Notes: generated by a model from the sequence alone, not told the origin. A DNA stretch of 64,000 nucleotides from Streptomyces sp. MJM8645 (GCF_001625365.1 NZ_LJJF01000002.1:1399501-1463500), one strand, 5' to 3'. Shown: positions 16,284-24,905, counted from the stretch's first letter. Numbers and translations are program-made.

Positions 16284-17060
16284 ATGCCATCGCCTTCACG
16301 CGGCCGGGACGGCGCCACCGGCACCGCGTCCGCCATCGAGTCCGCCACGGCCGTCAGGTCCGACTCCGCGTCCCCGGCCCGGGAGCAGACCAGGCAGCGG
16401 GTCATCGAGGCCGCCATCGGCCTGCTGACGCGCGGAGGCCGCGACGCGGTCACCACCCGCGCCGTCGCCGATGCGGCGGGCCTGCAGCCGCCGGCCATCT
16501 ACCGGCTGTTCGGCGACAAGGACGGGCTGCTCGACGCCGTGGCCGAGCACGGCTTCGCCGCGTTCCTCGCCACCAAGCACGTCGACCCCGGCCCCCGGGA
16601 CCCGATCGAGGACCTGAGAGCCGGCTGGGACGTCGCGGTCGAGTTCGGCCTGGCCAACCCCGCGCTGTACACCCTGATGTACACCGAACCCACCGGGACC
16701 ACCTCGGCCGCCTTCAAGGCCGGCATGGAGATCCTGATGGGCCGCATCCGGCGCCTCGCCGCCGGCGGCTGGCTCCGCGTCGACGAGGAACTCGCAGCCC
16801 AGATCATCCACGCCACGGCGCGCGGCGCCGTGCTCACCTGGCTGTCCCTGCCCCAGGACCGGCGCGACCCGGCCCTGTTGACCACCCTTCGGGAGTGCAT
16901 GGTCGCCGCCGTCACCAACCGGCAGCCGGCCGTGAAGGAACCGGGCCCGGCCGGTGCCGCCCGCGCCCTGCGCGCCGCGCTGCCCGAACAGACGAAGCTC
17001 AGCAGCGCCGAGCAGCATCTGCTGGGGGAGTGGCTGAACCGCCTCGCCGCCGACGGCTGA
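16284..17060 (+). CDS. TetR/AcrR family transcriptional regulator
   Basis: DNA-binding repressor of 258 aa. The HTH lies at about residues 34-80 (RQRVIEAAIGLLTRGGRDAV, then ADAAGLQPPAIYRLFGDKDGL). The ligand domain resembles TetR C-terminal families of the WHG type (NPALYTLMYTEP). It is transcribed away from the NmrA-like oxidoreductase and probably controls it and itself through the shared region. The N-terminal 30 residues are low-complexity. Confidence 0.88.
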   Translation: MPSPSRGRDGATGTASAIESATAVRSDSASPAREQTRQRVIEAAIGLLTRGGRDAVTTRAVADAAGLQPPAIYRLFGDKDGLLDAVAEHGFAAFLATKHVDPGPRDPIEDLRAGWDVAVEFGLANPALYTLMYTEPTGTTSAAFKAGMEILMGRIRRLAAGGWLRVDEELAAQIIHATARGAVLTWLSLPQDRRDPALLTTLRECMVAAVTNRQPAVKEPGPAGAARALRAALPEQTKLSSAEQHLLGEWLNRLAADG

Positions 17061-17198
17061 TCACCGGCGGCTGAAACGGGCGACGCCACCCCGGCCCCGG
17101 TGTCACCTGATGGCGCACCACGCCTCGGACCGTCGTGAGCCGCCCTGGCGGACGGCGACGGAACGAGCAGCCCGCGGCCCCGAGCGCTCGGGACCGGC

Positions 17199-17792
17199 TC
17201 AGCCGCGCAGGTGGTTCAGCAGCGCGTCGTCCATCGGATAGGGGCGCTCGGCGGGAAGGAGCTGCCGGGCGGCCTCCAGAGCACCGTCCCTCACCTGAGC
17301 CTGGATCGTGTGCGCGAGTGCGGTGACGTCGTCGATCGAGACGATCCACTGCTCCGCGTAGCGCTCGGCAGCCTCGCCGGCGAGGCCGAGTTGAAGGGAA
17401 CGGTGGGGGAGCGGCTGAAGGTGCAGATCGCGTTCGGGATCCCACTGCACCCGGGCCGGGGCCCGCTTCAGCTGGCGCTTCCAGGTGGCGCGGTCAGGGT
17501 GCAGCCCGTGTTCGTAGTGGGCCAGGCAGGCGTTTGCCAGGGCCCATTCGAAGCCCTCACGGGTGATCTCGATCGCGAGGACGGTCTCCTGGCCCTCTTT
17601 GCCCGCCCAGCCGCAGCGGTACATCATCCACAGGAACGATGGTTTGATCCACGTCATTCGGTCCCTCTTCCAGGCAACCGGGAAGTGGCCGTCCTGTGCG
17701 GCGGGCAGGCCGATCTCCGGAGCGTACGCCTGGTACACGGTCACCGTGGTGGCCGTGTGGAGGGCGCGGATCCGATGCTTGGGTTCTGGCAC
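17199..17792 (-). CDS. DUF4291 domain-containing protein
   Basis: Protein of a widespread uncharacterised family. Diagnostic stretches are TVTVYQAYAPEIGLPAA, RMTWIKPSFLWMMYRCGWAGK, VLAIEITREGFEWAL and QWDPERDLHLQPLPHRSLQ. With GTG at 17792 the product is 197 aa, the usual size for the family; the frame stays open to 18065 but the extra residues are low-complexity. No strong ribosome site is visible, so the start is uncertain. Function unknown. It is convergent with the TetR gene. Confidence 0.75.
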   Translation of the reverse strand: MPEPKHRIRALHTATTVTVYQAYAPEIGLPAAQDGHFPVAWKRDRMTWIKPSFLWMMYRCGWAGKEGQETVLAIEITREGFEWALANACLAHYEHGLHPDRATWKRQLKRAPARVQWDPERDLHLQPLPHRSLQLGLAGEAAERYAEQWIVSIDDVTALAHTIQAQVRDGALEAARQLLPAERPYPMDDALLNHLRG

Positions 17793-18154
17793 GGTGACCA
17801 GGGTCGGGGTTCGGCGCGCATCGCGCCATCGAATTACCGGGCCGGAGGGGGCTGGTGGGGTGCTCGGCGGTTGCTGCGGCAACTGCGGTGAGCACGTGGT
17901 GGAGGTGTTCCCGGGTCCCTCCGCTTCCCGGCGGTGCTGGCCGGCGGGTGCCGAACGGCCCGGGCCGTTCGGCACCCAGTGGCGGGGCACCGTTTTTTCA
18001 TGCTTTTCGTGCTTTTCATGCGGTGGCGTGCGGCGAGCGGTGCGGCGGTACAGGCGCCGCATCACCCGACGCAGGCGCCGGGGGGTGGTGGCCGGACAGA
18101 TCCTGGACTATCTGGCGGCGCTTGCCCGACCCTGGCGGTGCCCGATGGCCGGGA

Positions 18155-18640
18155 TCAGTTCTTCCACACGCCCCAGTAGACGTCGGCGTTGTCGCCGGAG
18201 CCGCTCTCACGGGTGGTGCGGAAGACGCTGCTGGTGCCGTTCTCGTCGTAGCTGTTGGAGCCGGCGTAGGGGTTGGCCCAGTGCAGCTGGACGGTGTTGT
18301 TGTTGCGCCAGCCTTCCTCGCAGCCGTAGGTGCTGAACGTCGCCCAGCCCTCGGTGCCGGTCAGGAACCCGTTGCTCTCCGACTGGAAGGTGGCGTCGCC
18401 GGTGTTCCCCAGGATCTGCGGCGGCTCCTGGCCCTGCGTCCAGATGCCGTGGGCCAGAGCGTAGCTGGTCCGGTAGAGCGAGCAGCCGGTTCCGTTGTGC
18501 AGGTGGACCGTGGTGCTCCGGGCCGCCTGGACGGTGGCCTGGGAGGTGGCCGGGGCGGCCTGGGCGGTGCCGGTGGCGATGGTGCCGAGCCCGATGGCGC
18601 TTACCGCAGCCAACGCCGCGAAGCGTGCGGAGGTACGCAT
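18155..18640 (-). CDS. Secreted aegerolysin/ET79-like protein
   Basis: Exported protein of 161 aa. The signal peptide (MRTSARFAALAAVSAIGLGTI, cleavage around AQA) leads into a beta-rich domain with STTVHLHNGTGCSLYRTSYA, GFLTGTEGWATFSTYGC and HWANPYAGSNSYDENGT. This pattern is like the Bacillus crystal protein ET79 and actinobacterial homologues in the aegerolysin clan, which bind lipids or insert in membranes. The two cysteines at about 53 and 105 could pair. Identification is from memory of the motif only. A long inverted repeat lies 80 bases upstream. Confidence 0.6.
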   Translation of the reverse strand: MRTSARFAALAAVSAIGLGTIATGTAQAAPATSQATVQAARSTTVHLHNGTGCSLYRTSYALAHGIWTQGQEPPQILGNTGDATFQSESNGFLTGTEGWATFSTYGCEEGWRNNNTVQLHWANPYAGSNSYDENGTSSVFRTTRESGSGDNADVYWGVWKN

Positions 18641-18720
18641 GGTTCCCTCGATTCCGTGTGCCTTCGGTGGGTGGCGCGGGCTGTGTCCCGCGCCGTGATG
18701 AACGATGCGCCGCGCCGACA

Positions 18721-18788
18721 GACAAACGATGGACGGTGCGGCCCGCGCCGTTCACCGCGCCGTTCGCAACGCCCGTCCATCGTTTGTC
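18721..18788. repeat. 16-bp perfect inverted repeat with 36-bp spacer
   Basis: GACAAACGATGGACGG at 18721-18736 and its exact reverse complement at 18773-18788. The symmetry extends a few bases with mismatches. It lies between the ET79-like gene and the next minus-strand gene. It could be a transcription terminator, a large operator, or the ends of a miniature element. There is no T-run. No gene is supported in 18641-18884. Confidence 0.75.
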
Positions 18789-18884
18789 AGTTGGCGTGGT
18801 GTACGAGCACCCGGGCGGCCGCCCGTCCCGCCGAAGGCCCGGGAGTCGAGTGCCGGGACTGTCGCCGCTGCGGGACGTCCTCCC

Positions 18885-19259
18885 TCACAGTGGAGTGAGG
18901 ATGTCCTGGTCCGCCCCGTCGAGGACGAAGCCGTTGTCCAGCCGGACCCGGACCGTCACCCGGCTCCCCCGTTCCCGGTGCGCGGTCCACTGCGGCTCCA
19001 GCACGGCGATCTCCGCCTCCAGGCGCTCGCGGCTCGCCACCGGCATGGTGTGCCCGTAGTCCTCGAACAGCGCTTTGAGCCGCTGGTACTCGCGGACCTC
19101 ATGGCTCTCCGGGAGTTCCCCGTCCACCCGCTCGACGGTGCCCTCCATCCCGGATCCCAGCGAGAGGAACCCGACGACGGCCCCGGGCTCCCCGGCGACC
19201 GCCTCACCGATCCCGAGATCCTCGGCCAACCTGACGCGCCGGCCTTCCTTCAGGGTCAT
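18885..19259 (-). CDS. Hypothetical cytosolic protein
   Basis: A 124-aa acidic protein of no recognised family. The N-terminal half (MTLKEGRRVRLAEDLGIGEA, GAVVGFLSLGSGMEGTVERV) looks like a small SH3-type barrel that opens many regulatory or chromatin-like proteins. A predicted helix pair follows (REYQRLKALFEDYGHTM, RERLEAEIAVLE) and the end is a beta strand pair. The coding pattern is typical of the neighbours. Confidence 0.65.
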   Translation of the reverse strand: MTLKEGRRVRLAEDLGIGEAVAGEPGAVVGFLSLGSGMEGTVERVDGELPESHEVREYQRLKALFEDYGHTMPVASRERLEAEIAVLEPQWTAHRERGSRVTVRVRLDNGFVLDGADQDILTPL

Positions 19260-19567
19260 CCGTCCTCTGCCTCTCCATCGATCGAGGCCGCCGGCGCCGC
19301 CGGCCCGCGGCCACGGCCATTATCCGCGGTCGCTGCACGGCGTACGGCCCCCGGTGACAGGGCCTCCGCCGTCTCCCTTCCCCCTTTCTGTTGCGCCCCC
19401 CGTACCGCCCCGGGCCCGAGCAACGCTCCGAGCGGGGTGGAGGCGGCCGGGGGTTCAGGCCGTCCGGCGCAGGGCGATGACGTTCTCGGTGACGGTCGTG
19501 GTCAGGCCTCGGGGGCCGGTGGCGGTGCGCCTCGGTGCGCGGCAGCGCTCGGTGGTCCAGCCATCGC
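19260..19567. other. Non-coding or decayed stretch before the IS remnant
   Basis: No supported gene. On the minus strand a short frame ending at 19455 terminates in TTTVTENVIALRRTA, which looks like the tail of a lost gene, cut off upstream by the transposase remnant. Confidence 0.3.
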
Positions 19568-19989
19568 CGAGCCGTCGGAGTCGTGCGACGACTGCGGGTG
19601 AGCCCGAAGTCGGCCTACCAGTGGTACCAGCTGTGGCGGGAGGGCGGGGCTGGTCTGGGATCGCCTGAACACTCACGTCTCCTCCGCCATGCGCGAGTTG
19701 ATCGCCGAGCGTGCCTGGCTGACGGTGTTCCTGCCTCCTGCCTCCTGCCTCCTGCCTCCTGCCTCCTGCCTCCTGCCTCCTGCCTCCCGCCTACTCGCCC
19801 GATCCCAACCCCGTGGAGTGGGTCTGGGCACACGTCAAGCGCAGCCTCGCCAACCTCGCCGTCATGGCCCTCGACCACCTGGAGGCCATTGTCCGCAACC
19901 GGCTCAAGCGCCTCCAATACCGGCCCGACACCCTCGACGGCTTCATAGCCGGCACCGGCCTGACCCTCGACGCCTCAACATCACCCTGA
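19568..19989 (+). pseudogene. IS630-family transposase remnant
   Basis: Two parts of an IS630-type transposase survive. The N-terminal HTH reads VVRRLRVSPKSAYQWYQLWR (from 19580). In another frame the C-terminal third reads WDRLNTHVSSAMRELIAERA, then AYSPDPNPVEWVWAHVKRSL, and runs to the stop at 19987-19989. The middle, with the first catalytic Asp residues, is missing. Between TVF and AYSPDPNPVE the normal Leu-Pro codons have expanded into eight copies of a heptamer, shifting the frame. The element cannot transpose by itself. Confidence 0.8.
19731..19786 (+). repeat. Heptanucleotide tandem repeat, eight perfect copies
   Basis: Eight perfect copies of CTGCCTC inside the IS630 remnant. It appears to have grown from the natural CTGCCTGCC-like codons of the LPxYSPDPNPVE motif. 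Confidence 0.95.
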
Positions 19990-20491
19990 CAAGCCGAGGT
20001 CAGTAACGCTCGGCCGCGAACGATCGGACGCAGAGGAGGCGTTGAAGGACGGCCGGATGCGTCTGTGCGCACAGGTCGAGGAGGGTCGCACGTGCATCAG
20101 ATGCGATTCCCCACGGTTCGTGCGAAGGCGAGCCCGAGTGATAGACGGGGCCCGTTGACTGGTCAGGTTGGCGCTGCGTACCGCGGGGTGCGGTGGGGTT
20201 GATGCGGAGAATGGCGTCGTATTTTGACCCGCCGAAGCAGATCGTGCCAGGCGGCCTCAATGTTGGCCGGAATCATCTGTCGACAATCGTGATGTATGGG
20301 GCGTTACTGATTCTTTGGTTTCACATGAAGATGGCTTGACCTGCAAACTTTCAACTCTTCAAAGATTCTGCATGTGTGACTGAATATGAAGTGACCTGTC
20401 CATGTTGAGAGTTGTATGGTTCGCTGACCGGTCTATCCGGCAAGGATCAATCGAAATCATCGACTGACTTACTGACTTGAAGGGGGATGAT
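19990..20491. other. AT-richer intergenic stretch
   Basis: Follows the IS remnant. A minus-strand frame (20000-20260) ends in LLDLCAQTHPAVLQRLLCVR and may be the tail of a lost gene. From about 20260 to 20480 the base composition is clearly more AT-rich than the rest of the window. This stretch probably holds the promoter of the secreted protein that follows, and it suggests acquired DNA. Confidence 0.4.
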
Positions 20492-21040
20492 GTGAAGCGC
20501 CTGGCTCTAAGGCTTTTCGCACTTCTCGTCACGGTCGTGCTCGGCTTGACCGCAGCTGCCACGCCCTCCGTTGCGTCACCGGCTTCAGAGCGGTGCTCGG
20601 CGGAGGTCGACACCAGCTCGAACTATCAGTACCGATGCGAGTTCGGGATCTTCCCTCTGGCTGACACTCCCGCTGGCGGGGCCGTCAAGAACGGAGTCTT
20701 CCAGCTCGCCGTCACCCACTTCTCCGACTACTTCCCTTTCAGTGGGTGCGGAGACGTGCTGAAGGTGAACCAGACGTGCTCGCTCATGCCGGGGAATGCC
20801 CCGGTGCAGGTTACAGAAATCGGCTCGAACTACTACATTCTCAAGTCCCTGAAGGGTCATCCGGAAGGGGAGAACAGGTACATCAAGTTCGCGGTTTACA
20901 TCATCGACAACGAGCTGCGCCTCGGGATTCTCTCGTGGGGTGAGCCGAGCGTGGTCGCGAAGGCGACAGTGTCATTTGGTGGGGCAACTGCGCTGTGGGG
21001 CGGGTACGCTCGGAACCTCACGAAGACCGTCTACCCGTGA
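20492..21040 (+). CDS. Secreted hypothetical protein
   Basis: Exported protein of 182 aa. GTG at 20492 is preceded by AAGGGGGA at 20480-20487, and the signal peptide runs VKRLALRLFALLVTVVLGLT to about ASPA. The mature part contains four cysteines (ERCSAEV, YRCEFGI, SGCGDVL, QTCSLMP) and a beta-rich C-terminus. Codon use is less GC-biased than neighbours, in line with the AT-rich upstream region. A strong terminator follows. Function unknown. Confidence 0.75.
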   Translation: MKRLALRLFALLVTVVLGLTAAATPSVASPASERCSAEVDTSSNYQYRCEFGIFPLADTPAGGAVKNGVFQLAVTHFSDYFPFSGCGDVLKVNQTCSLMPGNAPVQVTEIGSNYYILKSLKGHPEGENRYIKFAVYIIDNELRLGILSWGEPSVVAKATVSFGGATALWGGYARNLTKTVYP

Positions 21041-21063
21041 TCAGTAGCTGACGCCCGGCGCCC

Positions 21064-21100
21064 GAGCGCCCCGGACCCGTTCGGTCTGGGGCGCTCTTTC
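21064..21100 (+). terminator. Strong hairpin terminator
   Basis: A 14-bp stem (GAGCGCCCCGGACC with GGTCTGGGGCGCTC, one G-T pair) around CGTTC, followed by TTTC. It ends the transcript of the secreted protein. Confidence 0.85.
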
Positions 21101-21536
21101 CATGCTGCTCGCGGCACTGATCAACGAGCGCATGGCGGGCGATGGCCGGGGCATTCCGCGACGCATTCGACCAGGCCGCGTCCGTCGGGGACCGGGAGCC
21201 GGCGCCAGTTGCCGGCGCTCACGTCCCGCGGCGGTCAGCCCGCCCCATCCGCATATCTCACACACCAGGACTTACAACCACCGCTCCAGACCCATCAGGG
21301 AACAACATCGGGCCGACAACCCGGTAGCGGTGCGACGTCCCCCGACCGCGTCGGGGCGGTGACACGCGGGGGCATTGCTGCCACCCTGAGCGTATGAGTA
21401 CGGGCCAGGGCCAGCCGCTGCGCACGGACGTTGCTCCACGGCCCCGGGAGGGTGACGCCGCCTCCCTGGCCCAACCACCCACGCCCGTAACCCCCATGCT
21501 CTGGTCCCACCGATCGTTGTTTCTCCGGGAGGTACG
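21101..21536. other. Intergenic stretch, no supported gene
   Basis: No frame with convincing coding pattern. The GGGAGG ribosome site of the glycosyltransferase is at 21527-21532. Confidence 0.4.
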
Positions 21537-22583
21537 GTGACCGGCCGAGTCATCTACGCGTCGTTCGAGTTCCAGTTCCCGCTGGGCGGCATTCGGGTGC
21601 TGAACCAGCAGGTCGCGCTGCTGCGGGCCGTCGGCGTCGAGGCGTTTCGCTGGACGCCCACGCCGGGATTCCGCTACACGTGGTTCGACGACGACGTGCC
21701 GACGCTGTCCGGCATGACCTTGGACCTCGGGCCCGAGGACGTGCTCGTGCTGCACGAGGTCAGCGTCGTCCCGGGGCACGACCCGGCGCCCGGCGGCCAC
21801 AAGGTGATCTACTCGCAGGGGCACTACGTCAACTTCCTGACCTGCCCCGACCCCGGCCCGTATCCGGGCTGGTCGGACCGGCCGGCTCTGTGGACGATCT
21901 CGAAGGCGGGCGTCGACATGTTCCGCCGCGCCCTGCCCGAGTTCGAACCGCACCTGGTGCCGAACGTCATTGACACCGAGTTGTTCCGGCCGGCATCGAC
22001 CGAGCGGGTTCGGCGCATCGCGTGGATGTCCCGCAAGCGCCCGATCGAAACCACGCTGCTCCGCCGTCTGCTGCACGCCGACCCGCGGTCCGAGGGTGTG
22101 GACCTGTACGACATCCACGCGGTCCCCCACGAGGAGGTCGCTCGCGTCCTGTCCGACACGTCGGTGTTCATCGCGTTGGGAGCGCCCGAGGGCGAGGGCT
22201 TCGGATTGCCGCTGGCCGAGGCGATGGCCAGCGGCTGCCTGGTGACCGGTTACGCCGCTGGCGGCGGAGCGGAACTGTTCGACTCGCCGTCCGCGTGGCG
22301 GATCCCGGAGCTCGAAACGGACCGGCTGGCGGACAAGGCCCTTGAGCTGCTCGACCTGCCCGGCCAGGAGGAGGTGCGGCGGGCGGGCCGTCAGTGGGTT
22401 GCCGACCGGTATACCACCCAGGCCGCCGTCGAGGCGCTGACCGAGGGCATCCGCCAAGCGCGGGCCCTCCCCGGCGGCGCGGCGACGGCCACCCATCCGG
22501 CCGCCTGGATGGAGGAGTTGTTGAGGCGCTTCCCGGTGCCGCCGGAGACGCACGCCCGGGTGGAACCACCGGCCGCTTCGTAG
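21537..22583 (+). CDS. GT4-type glycosyltransferase
   Basis: Retaining glycosyltransferase of the GT-B fold, family 4 (348 aa), transferring a sugar from a nucleotide donor. The C-terminal donor domain has the E-x7-E type motif in EGEGFGLPLAEAMASGC. The N-terminal domain includes FPLGGIRVLNQQVALLRAVG, typical of the acceptor half. GTG at 21537 has a very good ribosome site. It stands alone, with no other capsule or glycan genes, so the acceptor is unknown. Confidence 0.85.
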   Translation: MTGRVIYASFEFQFPLGGIRVLNQQVALLRAVGVEAFRWTPTPGFRYTWFDDDVPTLSGMTLDLGPEDVLVLHEVSVVPGHDPAPGGHKVIYSQGHYVNFLTCPDPGPYPGWSDRPALWTISKAGVDMFRRALPEFEPHLVPNVIDTELFRPASTERVRRIAWMSRKRPIETTLLRRLLHADPRSEGVDLYDIHAVPHEEVARVLSDTSVFIALGAPEGEGFGLPLAEAMASGCLVTGYAAGGGAELFDSPSAWRIPELETDRLADKALELLDLPGQEEVRRAGRQWVADRYTTQAAVEALTEGIRQARALPGGAATATHPAAWMEELLRRFPVPPETHARVEPPAAS

Positions 22584-22792
22584 TGCTCCAGCCGGACTGC
22601 TCCGTTCCCGCCGGCCACCGGTCCGAAGGGCCCGAAAGCTCTGAAAGGCCCGAAGGCCCGAAAGCGGGGAGCGACGGTCCGCACCAGCGCGGTGCGGGCC
22701 GTCGCCACCTCGCACAACCCCGTTCCCGGCGGGTGGAGCAGCAGGTCGGGCCAGCCATCGACCTGCCCACCCACGGCCCTCTGCGACGGGCT

Positions 22793-23398
22793 TCAGCGGG
22801 AGTGTTGCGGCACGGGCGAGAGGTGCAGTTGCTGCGGGGCGGAGTGCAGGTGTGTCGAGAGGTCCGGCAGGGGGGCGGTGTCACCGGTGGTGAACCACAC
22901 GAGGACGTCCTCGCCGGCCCGTACGGGCAGGGCGGGGAAGTCGTTCTCCGCGTGTTCGGTGCGGTGAACCGCCAACGGCGGGGTCCGGGCGGCCAGTTCC
23001 GGGCGCAGGTGCCGCTCGAAGTGGTCGGCGAAGGCGGCGGGGTCCAGGGGGTGGCAGATGGTCGCGACGACCGGTCCGGCGTCGGCCGGGGTGGTGAAGC
23101 CCGGGCCGCGCAGCAGCAGGACGTCGTCCGAGTCCACCATCGTCGCGTTGGCGGCGTCCCGGTGCTCCTGCCAGACCGGCCCGTAGTAGAAGGCGTGCAG
23201 TGCCCGTGCCCGCGACGCCATGTCAGGGAAGCTGCGCAGCCAGACGAAGCGGTCCGGGTCGTCCAGGTCCCGGAACCGGCCGCCGACGGTGATGCCCACC
23301 GCCTGCTGTCCGGTCACGAACTCCCGCTCGAAGAGGGTGATCAGAGTGTCGCGGGCACCTGGGTGCAGGGTGTACTGGCGCAGTTCGACGATGCTCAC
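22793..23398 (-). CDS. NIPSNAP family protein
   Basis: Ferredoxin-like alpha/beta-barrel protein (201 aa) with two NIPSNAP-type halves: VELRQYTLHPGARDTLITLF at the start and PVVATICHPLDPAAFADHFE in the middle. WLRSFPDMASRARALHAFY is a family hallmark. Function in bacteria is unclear; family members may be small-molecule binding or oxygenase-like. GTG at 23398 overlaps the stop of a 57-aa upstream gene by GTGA. The cluster is divergent from a WYL regulator and probably repressed by it. Confidence 0.85.
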   Translation of the reverse strand: MSIVELRQYTLHPGARDTLITLFEREFVTGQQAVGITVGGRFRDLDDPDRFVWLRSFPDMASRARALHAFYYGPVWQEHRDAANATMVDSDDVLLLRGPGFTTPADAGPVVATICHPLDPAAFADHFERHLRPELAARTPPLAVHRTEHAENDFPALPVRAGEDVLVWFTTGDTAPLPDLSTHLHSAPQQLHLSPVPQHSR

Positions 23399-23568
23399 GA
23401 GGCGTCCTGCAACTGGACACGGCTGAGCTCCGCGACCCGGTCGAGCACCCGGCTGTGTCCGCCGTTCACGGAGAACTCCTGCCCCCGGCTGTCACCGCCG
23501 GCCGGAACCCCGGTGAGTCTGCGGACGGCCATGCCCCGGGAACCGTGGAGGAAGTCGGAATCGATCAT
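23395..23568 (-). CDS. 57-aa protein coupled to NIPSNAP
   Basis: Short frame from ATG 23568 to TGA 23395 on the minus strand, beginning MIDSDFLHGSRGMAVRRLTG and ending VAELSRVQLQDAS. Its stop overlaps the NIPSNAP start (GTGA), which argues it is translated. No ribosome site is visible and no family is recognised. It could also be the start of a decayed gene. Confidence 0.45.
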   Translation of the reverse strand: MIDSDFLHGSRGMAVRRLTGVPAGGDSRGQEFSVNGGHSRVLDRVAELSRVQLQDAS

Positions 23569-23589
23569 GGCCGCAGGCTAGAACCGGTC

Positions 23590-23610
23590 CACTGACACCT
23601 CCTGTCAGTG
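23590..23610. promoter_or_regulatory. Perfect palindromic operator of the WYL regulator
   Basis: CACTGACA-N5-TGTCAGTG, arms of eight bases and perfect. A further half-site ACTGACAG is at 23614-23621. It sits 14 bases before the regulator's start codon and 22 before the divergent small gene, so binding would block both promoters. Confidence 0.7.
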
Positions 23611-23623
23611 GATACTGACAGTC

Positions 23624-24598
23624 GTGCGCGCCAGCCGACTGATCTCACTGCTCCTGCTCCTCCAGAACCGGGGAAGGATGACGGCCCAGCAGCTCGCCGA
23701 CGAGCTGGAGGTGTCGGTCCGCACGGTCTACCGGGACCTCGAAGCGCTCGGCGCCGCCGGGATCCCGCTGTTCGGCGAGGCCGGTCACGGCGGCGGCTAC
23801 CAGCTGCTCGACGGGTACCGCACCCGGCTGACGGGCCTGACCGCCGATGAGTCGCAGGCCCTGTTCCTAGCCGGGTTGCCGGGCCCGGCGGCCGAGTTGG
23901 GCCTGGGCGAGGTACTGGCGGCCGCCCAGCTCAAGCTGCGGGCCGCCCTGCCGGCGGAGCTCCGCGAGCGGGCCGGGCTGATCCAGGAGCGCTTCCACCT
24001 CGATGCGCCCGGCTGGTACGGGGACGTGGACGAGACGCCGCACCTGGCGGCCGTCGCGGCCGCGCTCTGGGACCGGCGCAGGGTGTGGGTCCGCTACCGG
24101 CGGTGGAAGGCGCCCACCGAGGTGGAACGGCGACTGGAGCCGTACGGACTGGTCCTCAAGGCCGGCCGCTGGTATCTGGTCGCCGCCGCGGGCGGTGCCA
24201 CCCCGCGTACCTACCGGGTCGACCAGATCCTCGAACTGCGAGAGCTGGAAGAGGAGTTCGAGATACCCGCAAGCTTCGACCTGGCTGCACACTGGCGGGA
24301 CGGGCTCGCCGACTTCCATGCCCGACTGCACACCGGGGAGGCGACGGTGCGACTGTCGCCGAGCGGTGTCGCCCGGGGCCGCGAGCAGCTCGGCCGCGCG
24401 TTCGACCGGGCGGTCGCGGATTCGGGGGTGGCCGAGGCGGACGGCTGGACCAGGGCGTCCGTGCCCATCGAGTCCCTCGGCCACGCCCACGACGAGTTCC
24501 TGAGACTGGGCACCGACGTGGAGGTCCTCGAACCACCGGAGCTGCGCGCCCGGCTGGCCGCGACCGCCCGCGCACTCGCCGACCGGTACGGGGCCTGA
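23624..24598 (+). CDS. YafY/DeoR-type HTH and WYL-domain regulator
   Basis: Transcription factor of 324 aa. The N-terminal winged HTH reads RLISLLLLLQNRGRMTAQQL and SVRTVYRDLEALGAAGIPLF. The WYL domain follows, with RRVWVRYRRWKAPTEVERRL and YGLVLKAGRWYLVA, and the usual C-terminal extension closes the protein. WYL domains sense nucleic acid or metabolite ligands. GTG at 23624 is immediately behind the palindrome and lacks a ribosome site, so it is likely leaderless. Confidence 0.9.
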   Translation: MRASRLISLLLLLQNRGRMTAQQLADELEVSVRTVYRDLEALGAAGIPLFGEAGHGGGYQLLDGYRTRLTGLTADESQALFLAGLPGPAAELGLGEVLAAAQLKLRAALPAELRERAGLIQERFHLDAPGWYGDVDETPHLAAVAAALWDRRRVWVRYRRWKAPTEVERRLEPYGLVLKAGRWYLVAAAGGATPRTYRVDQILELRELEEEFEIPASFDLAAHWRDGLADFHARLHTGEATVRLSPSGVARGREQLGRAFDRAVADSGVAEADGWTRASVPIESLGHAHDEFLRLGTDVEVLEPPELRARLAATARALADRYGA

Positions 24599-24905
24599 CG
24601 TGGGCGAATTCCCCTCCCTGCCCTCCGCCCCTGCCCTCCGCCCCTGACGGGACGTGTGCCGGGTTGCCTGTCCGCCGGCCCGGGCCGGCCTGCCTGCCCG
24701 ATCCGCTGAGCCGATTCGCTGGGGTCGATCCGCTGGGTCGCGCGGTGCGATGTGGTGCATCGAGACGCTTGACCGTTCCGGCGGGGCTATTTGATAGTCG
24801 ACGAACCCGCCGAACTCGCCCACTTCCATCCGCTGATCACCGTCGCACCGGAACACCGACCGGGCCCGTGACCGACGGGCACCCTCCATGGTGGTGTGGC
24901 CAGGG
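24599..24905. other. Convergent gap, no gene seen
   Basis: Between the WYL gene and the DUF4232 lipoprotein. A 13-base direct duplication, CTGCCCTCCGCCC, starts at 24618. Nothing else was recognised. Confidence 0.4.

Noticed and set aside
19455..19676. Minus-strand 73-residue frame
   Set aside because: The last 15 residues may be a gene tail, but the rest lies in the IS630 remnant and is not protein-like; noted only as a possible fragment.
19731..19786. CRISPR-like or coding repeat
   Set aside because: A simple heptamer run without spacers; not a CRISPR array.
21102..21362. Plus-strand frame after the terminator
   Set aside because: Arg/Pro-rich, no ribosome site, no family; several overlapping frames look the same.
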